From positions 310,001 through 374,000 of the forward strand of contig NZ_PDOF01000002.1 of the NCBI RefSeq assembly GCF_003226345.1: DNA of 64,000 bases. The letters run 5' to 3'. The stretch is from Alteribacter lacisalsi (GTDB lineage: Bacteria > Bacillota > Bacilli > Bacillales > Salisediminibacteriaceae). The position numbers and the translations under genes were made by a program. A model generated the notes under the pieces. The model ran no database searches. It saw nothing but the letters and a program-made list of their open reading frames with translations, and was not told the origin of the DNA. This document shows positions 1 to 9,836 of the stretch, in pieces (position 1 is the first letter of the stretch; each line of letters begins with the position of its first letter).

Positions 1-24
1 ACAAGGATATAACTTAAACTTTTT

Positions 25-53
25 AAGGACTAAATTTGAAAAATTTAGTCCTT
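25..53. terminator. Hairpin terminator of an upstream gene
   Basis: A perfect 13-bp inverted repeat (AAGGACTAAATTT and its complement) has a 3-base loop and is followed by a T/A-rich stretch. It probably ends a gene to the left of the window. Confidence 0.6.
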
Positions 54-114
54 TATTTATGAAAAGTAAGTAAAGTAATTTTGAGAAAACTTCATTATAT
101 TGGAGGTTAACAAT

Positions 115-801
115 ATGACTAAATATCTGCTTAAAGCTTTTTGGTATTTGATGGGTTTCGTTATTTTTAATTTAATTGGACTATTGTTAGATTTAATTGA
201 CTTTTTCAAACTTATTGGATTTAACGTACCCACAAATTGGATTCTGGTAAATCCACCGCATTCATATATTTATTTTGGATTAATTTGTATAGTAATTTAT
301 TTAACACTTGTTATTTTTTTCTTATATCATGACTATAAGCAATTAGTACAAAACATATCTAATTCTGATATTGCTAAGTTAGATGAAATGGCCAAGGTTT
401 TTCCAAAGGATATGATTTATTACTTTATAGATAATTTGGAACAGACTCGTGTTTTATCAATTAATCAAATAGAAAACTATGAGGAGGGGACTAGGAGGTT
501 TTCATCTCCAGATATGGCCTTGTCTAATAGGAGAATAGAAAAAGCCAGAAAAAAATTTTTAGTAAGTTTTCGGGATTTCATTGACTTTACTGATGAAAAA
601 TTTAACCCAATATCTAATCCAAATTTCATTAAATTTTACGGTGGTATGAGTGAATTAGAATTATTAAAGGACGAGAATTTTGAAGAAGATGAAAAGCAAT
701 ATCTTACTAAGGCTAGGAATTTAAATGAAAGGTGGAATGAATTTCACAAGGTAATATTAAAAGTTGAGCCCGGGTATGTTTGGAAGAAAGAGCGTGAGTA
801 G
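115..801 (+). CDS. Hypothetical membrane-anchored protein, 228 aa
   Basis: I do not recognise this family. The ATG at 115 is chosen because a GGAGG at 102-106 sits eight bases before it; the in-frame TTG at 100 lies ahead of that site. Two hydrophobic segments are visible at about residues 8-30 and 50-75. They are followed by a charged, Lys/Glu-rich cytoplasmic-looking part of about 150 residues. The gene is AT-rich and stands alone between a terminator and a decayed hisS. Product function is unknown; only the two-helix anchor plus soluble domain architecture can be supported. Confidence 0.6.
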   Translation: MTKYLLKAFWYLMGFVIFNLIGLLLDLIDFFKLIGFNVPTNWILVNPPHSYIYFGLICIVIYLTLVIFFLYHDYKQLVQNISNSDIAKLDEMAKVFPKDMIYYFIDNLEQTRVLSINQIENYEEGTRRFSSPDMALSNRRIEKARKKFLVSFRDFIDFTDEKFNPISNPNFIKFYGGMSELELLKDENFEEDEKQYLTKARNLNERWNEFHKVILKVEPGYVWKKERE

Positions 802-916
802 TAAAGATACAAGTTAATAGGTTTTATGAGATAAATATAGAGTATGAAGTAGAGGTATGGAGTTCATTTTTGATTCCCCTGCCCACTGTACTGTTTTTCT
901 GTAAACACATTTCTTA

Positions 917-2090
917 TTAGTTGAAGCTAAACGCCAAGTTTTTTTCCTCGCCCGATTTCATATCTCTAACTTTATATTGATTGCTCCGCACTTCATCTTC
1001 CCCCCCCGATGATTACGTTAGGTATTTTTTCTTTGTTTGCCTTATCCAGTGCCTTTCCGATTTTTTGTTACTCAGCTCGAATTCCACCTTGTAGCCCTGG
1101 TTACTGAGCGTGGTTGCTAAGAGGAGGGCTTCTTTCTGGGTGTTTAATGGGATGATGTCATAATCAACATTCGATTTTGCGGTACGTTCTTTCTTTGAAG
1201 CCATCATCGCAGTGTATATGACATCTAAACCAAACGAAATACCGACTGTTGGAAAAGGGGCATTGGTGCCGAGAAGAACGCCGATGGCGTTGTCGTATCT
1301 GCCGCCGCTGCCGATACTTGATTTGATTGACTGGTCGGATAGGAAAATTTCATATATTGTTCCCGTGTAAATCTCAAGTCCTCTGGCCAGGAAGGGATTA
1401 AAGATGCATTGGGAACCAGCTCCGAGATAATCCAGAAAGGTATTCAGTTCCAGCAGCGCGGCAAGTCCTTCTTTCACGAGTGTGTTTTGTTCTGCGAAGG
1501 GCTCGTAGTAACTGTAGCTAGTATTCTAATTCGAGGCCAGAAACCCCTTGATAGAAAAGTTCCTGTTCCTCGAGCTCAGAGAGAACGGCATTCAATCCAA
1601 TCTTTTCAAGCTTATCAAGTATCAACACGATGCTTTTAATCTTTTCTGCTGGCGTCCCATATGCGTCAAGCATGCCGGTTAGTAGCTTCCGGTTATTGTA
1701 CTGAATAACAACTTTTAAATCCATCTTCTTGAATGCATCCAAGGCTATCACCATCAGCTCTGCTTCAGCTGCCTGTGAGTCCACACCGACGATGTCGACA
1801 TCACATTGGGTAAACTCGCGAAGCCTACCGGTCTTAATCGGTCCATCCCGGAATACTTTCCTGATTTCGTAGCGTTTGAAAGGTTTCTTTAAAGTCGGAT
1901 TCATCGCAGCGACTTTTGCAAAAGGAATGGTAAGGTCGTAGCGCAGGGCCAGGTCCCTTTCTCCCCGGTCGGTCAGTGTATACATTTCCTCAAGTATTTC
2001 AGCACCGCCTCCATATTTCGAGGCAAGTAACTCGGTATAGTTTAGAATTGGCGTCTGCCGACCGATTTTCGGATGTGTAATGAGTTTGAG
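917..2090 (-). pseudogene. hisS: Decayed histidyl-tRNA synthetase gene
   Basis: Read leftwards, the strand carries class II HisRS blocks in order: an ALRYDLTIPFAKV stretch, the RYEIRKVFRDGPIK block, the FTQCDVDIVG block, then FLARGLEIYTGTIYE and SSIGSGGRYDNAIG. These are the ATP- and histidine-binding motifs of the family. The reading frame breaks at least three times: near 1500-1520, near a T-run at about 1063, and near an eight-C run at about 1001. A recognisable C-terminal tail resumes at about 998 and ends at a TAA at 917-919. The first 35-40 residues of a normal enzyme are missing upstream of 2090. It is therefore a dead gene, probably an extra hisS paralogue, since a cell needs one working copy elsewhere. 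Confidence 0.85.
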
Positions 2091-2228
2091 TCCAAAAAAA
2101 TTCTGGACATGCTAATTAAGCATTTTGGGTTAAGTGGTGGTTCGGACGAAGAGGTAGAGGACGTAACCAAACACAATGCCTATGATACGATTAGTACCTT
2201 GAAGGCGATGCTTTCACAAACGCCGTAA
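2085..2228 (+). pseudogene. C-terminal tail of an unidentified gene
   Basis: An open frame without a convincing start reads for about 47 codons to a TAA at 2226-2228. It has a charged segment (HFGLSGGSDEEVEDVTKHNA) that looks like real coding sequence. It begins where the hisS remnant ends, so it is probably the 3' end of a gene truncated by the same rearrangement. I do not recognise the family, and it may be chance. Confidence 0.3.
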
Positions 2229-2464
2229 TTGATATTTTGATTGGTGGCGGTATTTTGAGTTTGTTAACTGTGGAGGTTTGGTGTCGGATTAGGTTTAATA
2301 AATCACATTTTTTTAGGAACGATGATTTTCTAACCTCCAAATAACATTTATTTTCTGCGAAGGTTAAGGAGTCAATGGATACATGGTTTTCTGTATGAAA
2401 ATTGAAATTCCATCGACCGGTTAGAGAATAACAAACGAAATCCTTTTGTATGAGTTGTTTCAGC

Positions 2465-2498
2465 GTGATATAATAAAATGAAACTTGATTTAATAGGC
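2465..2498 (+). promoter_or_regulatory. CRISPR leader end, array 1
   Basis: The 34 bases before the first repeat (GTGATATAATAAAATG, then ACTTGATTTAATAGGC) resemble those before arrays 2 and 3. They contain a TATAAT-like -10. This places the leader on the left and transcription on the plus strand. Confidence 0.5.
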
Positions 2499-2850
2499 GT
2501 TTAGCTTTAACAAGTGTTGTATTTAAACTCGTACGTTTCCCAGAATAGGAAGACCTTGGTGCGTTTAATTTTAACAAGTGTTGTATTTAAACTATCGAGC
2601 GATGTCCTCCGCTGCTCTAACGAGGCCCATGTTTAACTTTAACAATGGTTGTATTTAAACTTGTCAATATAGATTGTCTCTTTGTCTTGTTTAACTTTAA
2701 CAAGTGTTGTATTTAAATTCCATGGTCGTTTTACCCTGTTTCACGGTCGTGAACAGCTCAACTTTAACAAGTGTTGTATTTAAAACTGTAAGTTCCTTTG
2801 TTGGCTTGAACCGCCAGTCGGTTTAACTTTAACAAGTGTTGTGTTAATAA
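2499..2850 (+). CRISPR. CRISPR array 1, six repeats, type I-B-like
   Basis: Six 30-base repeats start at 2499, 2563, 2631, 2689, 2756 and 2821. They begin GTTTAACTTTAAC and end TTGTATTTAAAC, giving an eight-base ATTTAAAC handle typical of type I-B crRNAs. The five spacers are 34, 38, 28, 37 and 35 bases. Repeats 1 to 5 carry single changes, and repeat 6 is degenerate at its 3' end, marking the leader-distal end. A hairpin terminator follows directly. The array lies about 3.5 kb from the cas operon, separated by proline-catabolism pseudogenes, but the repeat matches the other two arrays. Targets of the spacers are unknown. Confidence 0.95.
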
Positions 2851-2853
2851 CAT

Positions 2854-2890
2854 AAAAACCACCCTCAGTAAAATGCTAGGGTGGTTTTTT
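2854..2890. terminator. Bidirectional terminator
   Basis: AAAACCACCCT pairs with AGGGTGGTTTT across a 12-base loop, with an A-run and a T-run at the two ends. It can end array 1 from the left and the P5C dehydrogenase pseudogene from the right. Confidence 0.8.
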
Positions 2891-2893
2891 GTT

Positions 2894-4485
2894 CTATATT
2901 TTTCTGGAAGTCATCTTAGGCTGTGTGAAGTGAAGGAGATAATCGGGGCCACCAGCTTTAGAGTCTGTCCCGGACATGTTGAATCCTCCGAATGGGTGTA
3001 CGCCAACAAGAGCGCCTGTGCATTTTTTATTAATGTAAAGGTTCCCGCAATGCATATCTTCTAGGGCTTCCTGTATTCTCTTTTCATTTTTGGAATGGAA
3101 AGCCCCGGTTAAGCCATAGTCTGTATTGTTGTAAAGTTGAATTCCGTGTTTGTAATCCTTCGCCTTCGTAAGGGCGAGAACAGGGCCAAAAATCTCTTCT
3201 TGAAAAATGCGAGCATTTTCATTAACGTCCTTGAACACAGTTGGTTGAATAAAGTAACCTTTTGAGTCATCCCCGGTTCCGCCTACAAGAAGTTCCCCTT
3301 CGGATTTTCCTACATTTATATAATCCATAATCTTATTAAAAGCTTTTTTGTCGCTGACACGACCGACTACGTGGTTGTTGATTTGAGAACCAACTTTTAA
3401 CTCCCTGGTTAATTCAACAACTTTTTCTACGACTTCATCGTAAATATCCTCGACGATAATGGCTTGGGAACCAGCTGAACACTTTTGTCCTTGGAAACCA
3501 AAAGCAGAAGTAACGATGTCTCTCGCCGCTTGGTCGAGGTCGGCGGTCTCGTCAACTACGATACCATCTTTGCCACCCATCTCAGCGATGACACGCTTAA
3601 GCCAAATCTGACCTGGTTGAGTCTTAGCATCTCTTTCATAAATACGTTCTCCGACTTGGAGAGACCCTGTAAAACTAACGAATCGAGTTAGTTTGTGGTC
3701 AACAAGGTAATCCCCAATCTCGCTTCCAACTCCCGGTAAGAAGTTAATTACGCCTTTAGGCAGTCCGCACTCTTCCATTAACTCTACAAACTTATATCCA
3801 ATAACGGAGGTCAGTTCGGATGGCTTGAGACCAACGGTATTTCCGGTAATTAGGGCTGCTGTCGTCATTCCGGCTAGAATTGCCAATGGGAAGTTCCAAG
3901 GTGGAATGCAAATACCGACTCCTAGTGGAATGTATTGTAGTTTGTTGTCCTCTGGCGCAAAAGGGTTATAGAGTTCAGGGTCTACGTCCGGATTGATTTT
4001 AGTTAGAGGAACTCCTTCAGACATGTCGAGTAGCTGTAGGGCATAATACTCCATTCCATAAAGTCGATGGCTTCTGCGGTGTGTCCGCTTCTCGCCAGTT
4101 TTTGCCCGATTCGTAGACTAAACCAGCAGTGAATTCGTGTTTTCGTTCACGCATCTTCTTGGCAGCGTTGAAAACAATTTCTGCTCGCTACTTAGCAGGA
4201 ACTCGCTTCCAATAATCGAAGATTTGGTGAGCCGTTTGAATAGCCGATTCTGCTTGTTCTTTGTCTGCTTTACTACACATAACCAACGACCTCACTATGG
4301 TTTCCTGGGTTACGAGAAACCAGTGTTTCATCTGTATAAATTCGTTCGCCATTAATGATAAGTGGATACTTTTTGCCGAGGTTGTCTTTTGCTTTTTCTA
4401 ACTCGGTAAGTAACTCTTGCTTGGTTTTTTGGTTATCAAAATTCATAAAGGGTTCGTTTTTGAATGTGGATAGGTGTCTTCTCAT
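2894..4485 (-). pseudogene. Decayed 1-pyrroline-5-carboxylate dehydrogenase gene
   Basis: The C-terminal 386 residues are a clear aldehyde dehydrogenase of the RocA/PruA type, which oxidises P5C or glutamate semialdehyde to glutamate. The [12 protein letters not shown] block, the FVSFTGS cofactor motif and the [11 protein letters not shown] catalytic-Cys motif are all present. The N-terminal 70 residues (with a YPLIINGER motif) lie at 4273-4485. Between them, at least four lesions break the frame: a one-base shift at about 4272, an in-frame TAG at about 4192, a shift near 4075 and a five-base ATGGA duplication at about 4062. It is divergent from the proline dehydrogenase remnant and shares a 180-bp regulatory region containing a cre box. 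Confidence 0.9.
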
Positions 4486-4586
4486 AGTATCGTCTCCAAT
4501 CTAGAATGTTTGCTGTAATCGTTTTCTATACTTTTTTTTGATTTTTTTTTCCTTGTTGTGAGGTATTAGTGTTGTAGAGGCGAAAA

Positions 4587-4600
4587 GGAAAGCGTTTACA
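4587..4600. promoter_or_regulatory. cre (CcpA-binding) box
   Basis: GGAAAGCGTTTACA matches the Bacillus cre consensus TGWAANCGNTNWCA at 13 of 14 positions. It lies between the divergent P5C dehydrogenase and proline dehydrogenase genes. Catabolite repression of proline use by CcpA is a known arrangement, so this fits the original function of the now-broken genes. Confidence 0.6.
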
Positions 4601-4663
4601 AATAAAGAAATATGGAATGGCGATTTATTCAATCGAAAAATTTAATGTTAAGGGGTGATTTTT

Positions 4664-5565
4664 GTGGAGAAGGTATTGAGTAACTTTTTCTTGTTTATGT
4701 CTTCTAACAAAGTAATAACAAAGGGAGCGAGAAGTTTGGTTTAAAAATGGGGGCAAAGAAGGTTGTTGCGGGTGAACAAATATCTGATGCGATGAGGTCA
4801 GTAAAAGACCTTAATGATAAAGGGTTGGTTTGCACGGTAGACCATCTTGGTGAGTTCGTAGATTCTAAAGAAGCACACTGCCTGGATACGTTAAAAGAAA
4901 TACATATATCCGGTGTAGATTTGAATATGTCGTTAAAACTAACATCTCTTGGGCTGGACATCGATGAAGAGTTTTGCCTTGAAAACATGAGAGAAATCGT
5001 AGGAAAAGCCAGAATGTATAACAATTTTGTTCGAATCGATATGGAGGAATACGTAAGAAACCAAAAAACGATTGACATCTATAGAAAACTCGTGGAAGAG
5101 TTTCCGGGTCACGTTGGTCTTGTATTGCAGGCTTCCCTTTATAAAACAGGAAAAGACGTAGAAATCCTTGATGAAGTAAGTGCGAACCTACGATTGTGTA
5201 AAGGGGCATACAAGGAGTCACAAGAGGTGTCCTTCTCCGAAAAATTTGACGTTGATAAGAACTTCCTTAATAATATTAAGAAACATATGATTAATGGGAA
5301 CTATGCTGCCGTAGCTACACATGATGAAAAATCCATAGAGGAAATAAAGGGGTTTGTGGAGAGGGAAGAGATAGTAAGAGATAAATTTGAGTTCCAAATG
5401 CTTTATGGTATCAGGAAAGAGTTGCAGGAAAAACTGGTCGAAGAGGGTTTTAAGGTACGAGTGTATATCCCGTATGATGAAGACTGGTGGGGTTACTTTA
5501 TGAGGCGGTTAGCTGAGAGACCGGATAATGTTGGTTTCGTTGTAAAGTCAATGTTCAAAAGATAA
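4664..5565 (+). pseudogene. Proline dehydrogenase gene with one-base deletion
   Basis: The product resembles monofunctional proline dehydrogenase of Bacillus PutB type, an FAD enzyme converting proline to P5C. Visible blocks include LNMSLKLTSLGLDID, RIDMEEY, GLVLQASLYKT, RLCKGAYKE, AVATHDE and EFQMLYG, and the C-terminal VYIPYDEDWWGYFMRRLAERPDN. A GTG at 4664 after AGGGGTG starts a frame that reads into a family-like N-terminus but stops at 4742-4744. One G missing from a TTTGGG run at about 4738 restores the frame into the ATG at 4747. Initiation at 4747 would give a 272-residue protein lacking about 28 N-terminal residues and without a good ribosome site. I call it a very recent pseudogene; a sequencing error is possible. 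Confidence 0.8.
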
Positions 5566-5728
5566 ATCTTTTTCTATAACGCAGAAATACAAAGCGACAA
5601 AAGCAGTATCGATATAATTTTATCTAATTGAAGATAGAGAAACGGCTAAAATGTTGTTATGAAAATTTATAGATGGGAGTTAAAAGGTTAGAAAAGTGAG
5701 ATAGAATTCTTTGTATCAGGGATTTTAG

Positions 5729-5761
5729 CATGATATATTAAACATAGACCTCATTTACTCA
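5729..5761 (+). promoter_or_regulatory. CRISPR leader end, array 2
   Basis: CATGATATATTAAACATAG and TCATTTACTCA precede the first repeat. They align with the corresponding stretches before arrays 1 and 3 (GTGATAYAATAAA and TTGATTTACTCGG). Confidence 0.45.
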
Positions 5762-5762
5762 G

Positions 5763-6158
5763 TTTTAACTTTAACAAATGTTGTATTTAAAATCGTCTGG
5801 GTGCGGGCTGTAGAACATGGTGACAAAATAACTTTAGCAATCGTTGTATTTAAACGAGCTTTTAGCCATAGCCATGTTAATGTCGAACGTGTTAACTTTA
5901 ACAAATGTTGTATTTAAAATCGTCTGGGTGTGGTGAGTAGAACACTGTGGTGACATAACTTTAGCAATAGTTGTATTTAAACTGGAAGACGCCCCCCACC
6001 ATGTTTTAAGGGTCTAGTTTAACTTTAATAAGGGTTGTATTTAAATTTTTCGGGGAAGCGGACTTAGTCACACTGAATTTTGTTTAACTTTTGCATGTGG
6101 TGTATTTAAAAAAGATGTTCATCTAGCAATAAACAACTTTTACATATGATGTAGCGTG
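5763..6158 (+). CRISPR. CRISPR array 2, degenerating, six to seven repeats
   Basis: Repeats of about 30 bases start at 5763, 5826, 5890, 5953, 6017 and 6082, with a very diverged seventh near 6131. Nearly every copy differs, unlike a healthy array. Repeats 2 and 4 share a private TAACTTTAGCAA variant. Spacers 1 and 3 begin with the same TCGTCTGGGTG and both contain GTAGAACA. Repeat-spacer-repeat units 5763-5855 and 5890-5982 are thus a diverged tandem duplication with a 127-base offset. The array precedes the cas operon and ends in a terminator. Confidence 0.9.
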
Positions 6159-6172
6159 ACGTACGGTATTAG

Positions 6173-6200
6173 ACAAACTCCTTTCAGAGTTTGTTTTTTT
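6173..6200 (+). terminator. Terminator of CRISPR array 2
   Basis: ACAAACTC pairs with GAGTTTGT across a six-base loop and runs into a long T tract. It should insulate the array transcript from the cas operon that begins 140 bases later. Confidence 0.8.
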
Positions 6201-6337
6201 TATTTTCTGAAAATAAGCATTGACTAGGAAAAAACTACCTGTTAACCTTTGAGTAAGTCAAAGATATTCATTTAGTAATGGCCTTTAAAAAATAAATTAT
6301 AGTTGCCTTTTCTACAAAAATGAAATGGGGGATTCAC

Positions 6338-7042
6338 GTGGATATTAAAGAGCTGAAAATAACGCTCATCTTAAAGGAGGATGTGCCTTTCAAAAATATT
6401 GGGCAAAGAATCGGAGCGTACTTACACCGAGCCATGCTAGCCGACTCTCAGTTGAAAAAAGAGCATAGAGTTAACAAAGTGAAGCACTATGTATATAGTC
6501 ACCTTTATCCGACGGAGAGTGATGGTGTTTATAAATCTGGGACAGGTTACACTTTTAGAATCAGGAGTGCTAGAGAGGGGTTCCTAAATAGGATGGCAGA
6601 ACTCCTAACTGATTTCCAGGATGAACTTATTGTCACATTAGGAATTGAAGAATCGAGAGTACCTAATGGTACGGTAAACGCCGTTAGAACACTAACCCCA
6701 TTTGTTATTACTCTCGGAAAACCTGGGAGTAAGTACTGGAAAGCTTACGATGCAAAAGAAGATATCAAAAAACTGCTGACGAATAATGTTTCAAATCGAT
6801 TCAAGCAATTCATTGGAGCGAAGGAAGTGAACCATGATTTTATTAAGGAAGTAAAAATATTGAATAACAAACCAACCTATTACAACTACAAAGGCAGGAA
6901 GGTTTTGGCCAATAAAGTTGAAGTTTACTTTAATGATGATTTATTCTCAAAACAAATTAGAGATTACGTTGTCTCAGCGGGTCTCGGGGAAAAATCATCG
7001 GTTCTGGGAGCTGGGTTCTCGGAGACGATAAGGAGGGCTTAA
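6338..7042 (+). CDS. cas6: Cas6 pre-crRNA endoribonuclease, type I-B
   Basis: Cas6 cuts the repeat RNA to give crRNAs with an eight-base 5' handle. The protein of about 234 residues has the C-terminal glycine-rich loop of the family (GLGEKSSVLGAGF) at about residues 216-228. It also has the N-terminal LKITLIL strand and an HRAMLAD stretch typical of the double-ferredoxin fold. I prefer the GTG at 6338, six bases after TGGGGGA, to the ATG at 6320, which has no ribosome site. It is the first gene of the five-gene effector operon, four bases before cas8b. It should process the three arrays, whose repeats are the same. Confidence 0.9.
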   Translation: MDIKELKITLILKEDVPFKNIGQRIGAYLHRAMLADSQLKKEHRVNKVKHYVYSHLYPTESDGVYKSGTGYTFRIRSAREGFLNRMAELLTDFQDELIVTLGIEESRVPNGTVNAVRTLTPFVITLGKPGSKYWKAYDAKEDIKKLLTNNVSNRFKQFIGAKEVNHDFIKEVKILNNKPTYYNYKGRKVLANKVEVYFNDDLFSKQIRDYVVSAGLGEKSSVLGAGFSETIRRA

Positions 7043-7046
7043 TGAG

Positions 7047-8921
7047 ATGTTGGACTTAGTGAGTGCGTTTAGATTGAACGATAAGGTTAGCAATGGGTCT
7101 ATACATCAATACAGTTGGAGAAATGGTTTTTATGTTAAATTGAACCCTTACCAGACCGTTCAAGAACAAAGGAGTGAAATTAATAGGCAACTCTTTTTTG
7201 TTGATAAGAATAAGGTTGATGAAAGTGATGTTGTAGAGAAAAATGAACTCATTGAATGGGTGTATGGCAAAGATATTCAGTCTCGTGTCATTAAGGATGA
7301 TGGAAACAAAGCACTGGATACGCCAAAGAAAAAGTTCTATTCAACGCATGTTCTTTCCCTTTCGATGAAGAAAGAGACATACGAACAGGAGGGGGTTAGA
7401 GAACATTTATCCAACAAGGTATGGGAAGTATATAAGACACCGGAAAAAATCGAACAGGAGTTCTTTAAGAATGATGGTGTCCTGTCTTTTGTTAAAAAAG
7501 CGAACGAAAGAAAAATGGAGTATTACGAGCGATTCGCTTATCTAAAAGAATATTTGCATAGCGAATACCGAAGAAATACCCTTCAAGTTGCTGTTGATTT
7601 CTGGAACCGAGAGTGGGACGACCTACTCGAAGTAGTCGCTGATTACGGAGTGGATAAAACATACGTTAGTTTTTACCTTGATTTTGATGACCATGGCACA
7701 TTTAAAGACAAAGACATCTATGAATGGGAAAGAGAGTGGTACAACGTTCAGAAACTGTTCCCTAGTAATGAGTTCAACAGGGTGGTTGAGGGAAAGGTAA
7801 TGGGAATTCCCCTTTTAGATTACACGTTGAATAGTAAAAAACCATTCTTTAAAGAGCAAACTCGTATGGGTGGTATAAGTCAGTACCTTACGTTCGATGA
7901 AGTTGATTTCCAGTTGAGACTTATGCAATATCTTGATGTCGCTGGCAATAATTCTTTAAAAATCTCTTACGAAGGAGAAGCAAAAAATACCAGAGATAGC
8001 ATCGATGAAATTACGCCCGGAATAACTTATGTCTACAAGAGAGGGCAAGATAAATCCATCGAATACTACGATAATAATGGTCGTATCAAATGGGAAGACA
8101 TCGATGTTATCAATGTGAAGAACGTATTAGCTGTAAGCTGGTTCAAGAGTAAAACGATTAAAAACAGAAAGAGTCTTGAACTGGAATTAAGACAGAATAT
8201 CTTCGGGTTGTCCCCTAATTACAATCTCCACTGGTTGGAAACGGATTCAAAGGAAATTTCGAGGCCGTTTAAGGGTGAAAGCTTGCTGGAGCAGTTTTAT
8301 AGACAAGGTAGTCAGGTCATCTATGATTATATTTATAAAGGTGACAAACGAAACGTCGGAAAGTATTTAAGGTCAATTACCGTACCATTGCTGGAAAGAA
8401 AGATATCCAAGTTTCATGCGAGTAAGCAAATGAAAGATAAACTAAATGCTGTGGAATTCTACCATTTTGTTTTAGCAGTAAGAAAAAGCGTGGATATTGA
8501 AGGGGGTTGCTCGGAAGTGGAAAAGATACTGGAAAAAGATTTCGCCTCACGAGAGGACAGCAGTGAATTTAAGCTTGAATCGGAGGAGGAATTTTATTAT
8601 TACGCAGGGCAACTGGCGTATTATCTTGTATCCTTGTCAAAAAGTAAAAATAAGGATTACTCGATGTTAGAGAATGTGATTCGTGCAAGTAACGCAAGTC
8701 AGGTAAAAACGGCTTTGAGAACTCTTTTTGAAACGTACCAACATCGAATCAGCATTCATCACCAAAAGTTTAAAGGCATCTTTAGTCGAGTTTTAGCTTA
8801 CGGTATCGATGACAAGAAGCGCATGACTGAAAATTACAAAGAAGCACTTATTGTCGGAACCATGGTGAATAACATCTTTTGGCACGGAACAAAAAAAGAG
8901 GGGGAAACGGATAGTGAATAG
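7047..8921 (+). CDS. cas8b: Cas8b large subunit of type I-B Cascade
   Basis: The 624-residue protein sits between cas6 and cas7, the position of Cas8b/Csh1. That subunit recognises the PAM and helps recruit Cas3. Sequence similarity of this family is weak. I rely on size, order, charge pattern and the absence of other domains; no zinc-finger cysteine cluster is evident. The start at 7047 follows AGGAGGG at 7031-7037. The 3' end overlaps cas7 by eight bases, indicating translational coupling. Confidence 0.8.
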   Translation: MLDLVSAFRLNDKVSNGSIHQYSWRNGFYVKLNPYQTVQEQRSEINRQLFFVDKNKVDESDVVEKNELIEWVYGKDIQSRVIKDDGNKALDTPKKKFYSTHVLSLSMKKETYEQEGVREHLSNKVWEVYKTPEKIEQEFFKNDGVLSFVKKANERKMEYYERFAYLKEYLHSEYRRNTLQVAVDFWNREWDDLLEVVADYGVDKTYVSFYLDFDDHGTFKDKDIYEWEREWYNVQKLFPSNEFNRVVEGKVMGIPLLDYTLNSKKPFFKEQTRMGGISQYLTFDEVDFQLRLMQYLDVAGNNSLKISYEGEAKNTRDSIDEITPGITYVYKRGQDKSIEYYDNNGRIKWEDIDVINVKNVLAVSWFKSKTIKNRKSLELELRQNIFGLSPNYNLHWLETDSKEISRPFKGESLLEQFYRQGSQVIYDYIYKGDKRNVGKYLRSITVPLLERKISKFHASKQMKDKLNAVEFYHFVLAVRKSVDIEGGCSEVEKILEKDFASREDSSEFKLESEEEFYYYAGQLAYYLVSLSKSKNKDYSMLENVIRASNASQVKTALRTLFETYQHRISIHHQKFKGIFSRVLAYGIDDKKRMTENYKEALIVGTMVNNIFWHGTKKEGETDSE

Positions 8922-9825
8922 ACGAGTATACGGACTTTTAGGTGTTGGTGCAAAAATGGCAAATTGGAATGCTGGTTTCCATGGCGCTCCCAAACAGACG
9001 AGTGACGGTAGAATTTATGGAAGTGACAAAGCTGCGGGATACGCCATTAAACATTACTGGGAAAAAAGCGGAGAAAAGGTCCTTTACTACAAGAGGTACA
9101 CAGAAAAGAAAAAGGATGAGCTAAGTCCGATGTCGCTTAAGCAGTCATATGAAAGAATGTTCGGTGAAAACTTAAGTAAAAAAACGCCACCGAAAAACGT
9201 GCTCAGGTCGCTATTTGGGGCAGTGGATGTTGTTAACTTCGGCTGCACGTTTGCAACTGCTGAGTTAAATACCTCCATTACAGGAGCGGTACAAATTGGA
9301 CAAGGATTCAACGTTGATGATGAAGGCCAAGTAGAGGTGCAGGATATCCTATCGCCATTTCCAAGCGATGATGAAAAGGGGCAATCGAGTATCGGGAAAC
9401 AAGTAATGCTATCAGAGGGGCATTACGTTTATCCATTCTCGATTAATCCATCGGCGTATGAAGTATATGAGGAACTATTGGACATTGAGAACCCATATAC
9501 AGTGGAAGTGTACGAGAAATTTAAAAAGGGTGCTCTTAGAGGAGCAACGCATCTTAACAGTTCCTCTAAAGCAGGATGTTACAATGAATTCGGACTTTTT
9601 GTTGAGCTGAAAGAAGGGTCTGAAATGTACCTCGAACCTATCGACAATATGGTCGTATTCAGCAGGCTAGGTGATAAAGTAGAATATGATTTTACTAAAA
9701 TCTCCGAAAGACTAAAAGAGGTTGAAGGAGAAATCGAAGACATTGTTCTTTATTACAACCCTTATAAGATTGAAGTTAGGGGCACAGAAAACTTCACGGA
9801 GAAAAACATCTTTACAGACTTATAA
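8914..9825 (+). CDS. cas7: Cas7 (Csh2-type) backbone subunit
   Basis: Cas7 polymerises along the crRNA spacer to form the Cascade backbone. The 303-residue sequence matches the Csh2 pattern as I know it: MANWNAGF near the start, TSDGRIYGSDKA, VVNFGCTFA, SITGAVQIGQGFN, VEVQDILSPF, GHYVYPFSINP and a GATHLNSSSKAGC block. Translation starts at a GTG at 8914 inside the end of cas8b, preceded by GAGGGGGAAA. It is followed by a 66-base gap holding a strong stem-loop before cas5. Confidence 0.93.
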   Translation: MNRRVYGLLGVGAKMANWNAGFHGAPKQTSDGRIYGSDKAAGYAIKHYWEKSGEKVLYYKRYTEKKKDELSPMSLKQSYERMFGENLSKKTPPKNVLRSLFGAVDVVNFGCTFATAELNTSITGAVQIGQGFNVDDEGQVEVQDILSPFPSDDEKGQSSIGKQVMLSEGHYVYPFSINPSAYEVYEELLDIENPYTVEVYEKFKKGALRGATHLNSSSKAGCYNEFGLFVELKEGSEMYLEPIDNMVVFSRLGDKVEYDFTKISERLKEVEGEIEDIVLYYNPYKIEVRGTENFTEKNIFTDL

Positions 9826-9836
9826 ATCTATTTGTT

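Noticed and set aside
2191-2577. 128-codon minus-strand open frame across the array 1 leader
   Set aside because: It runs through the leader and first CRISPR repeats, has no ribosome site, and its low-complexity product is repeat-derived.
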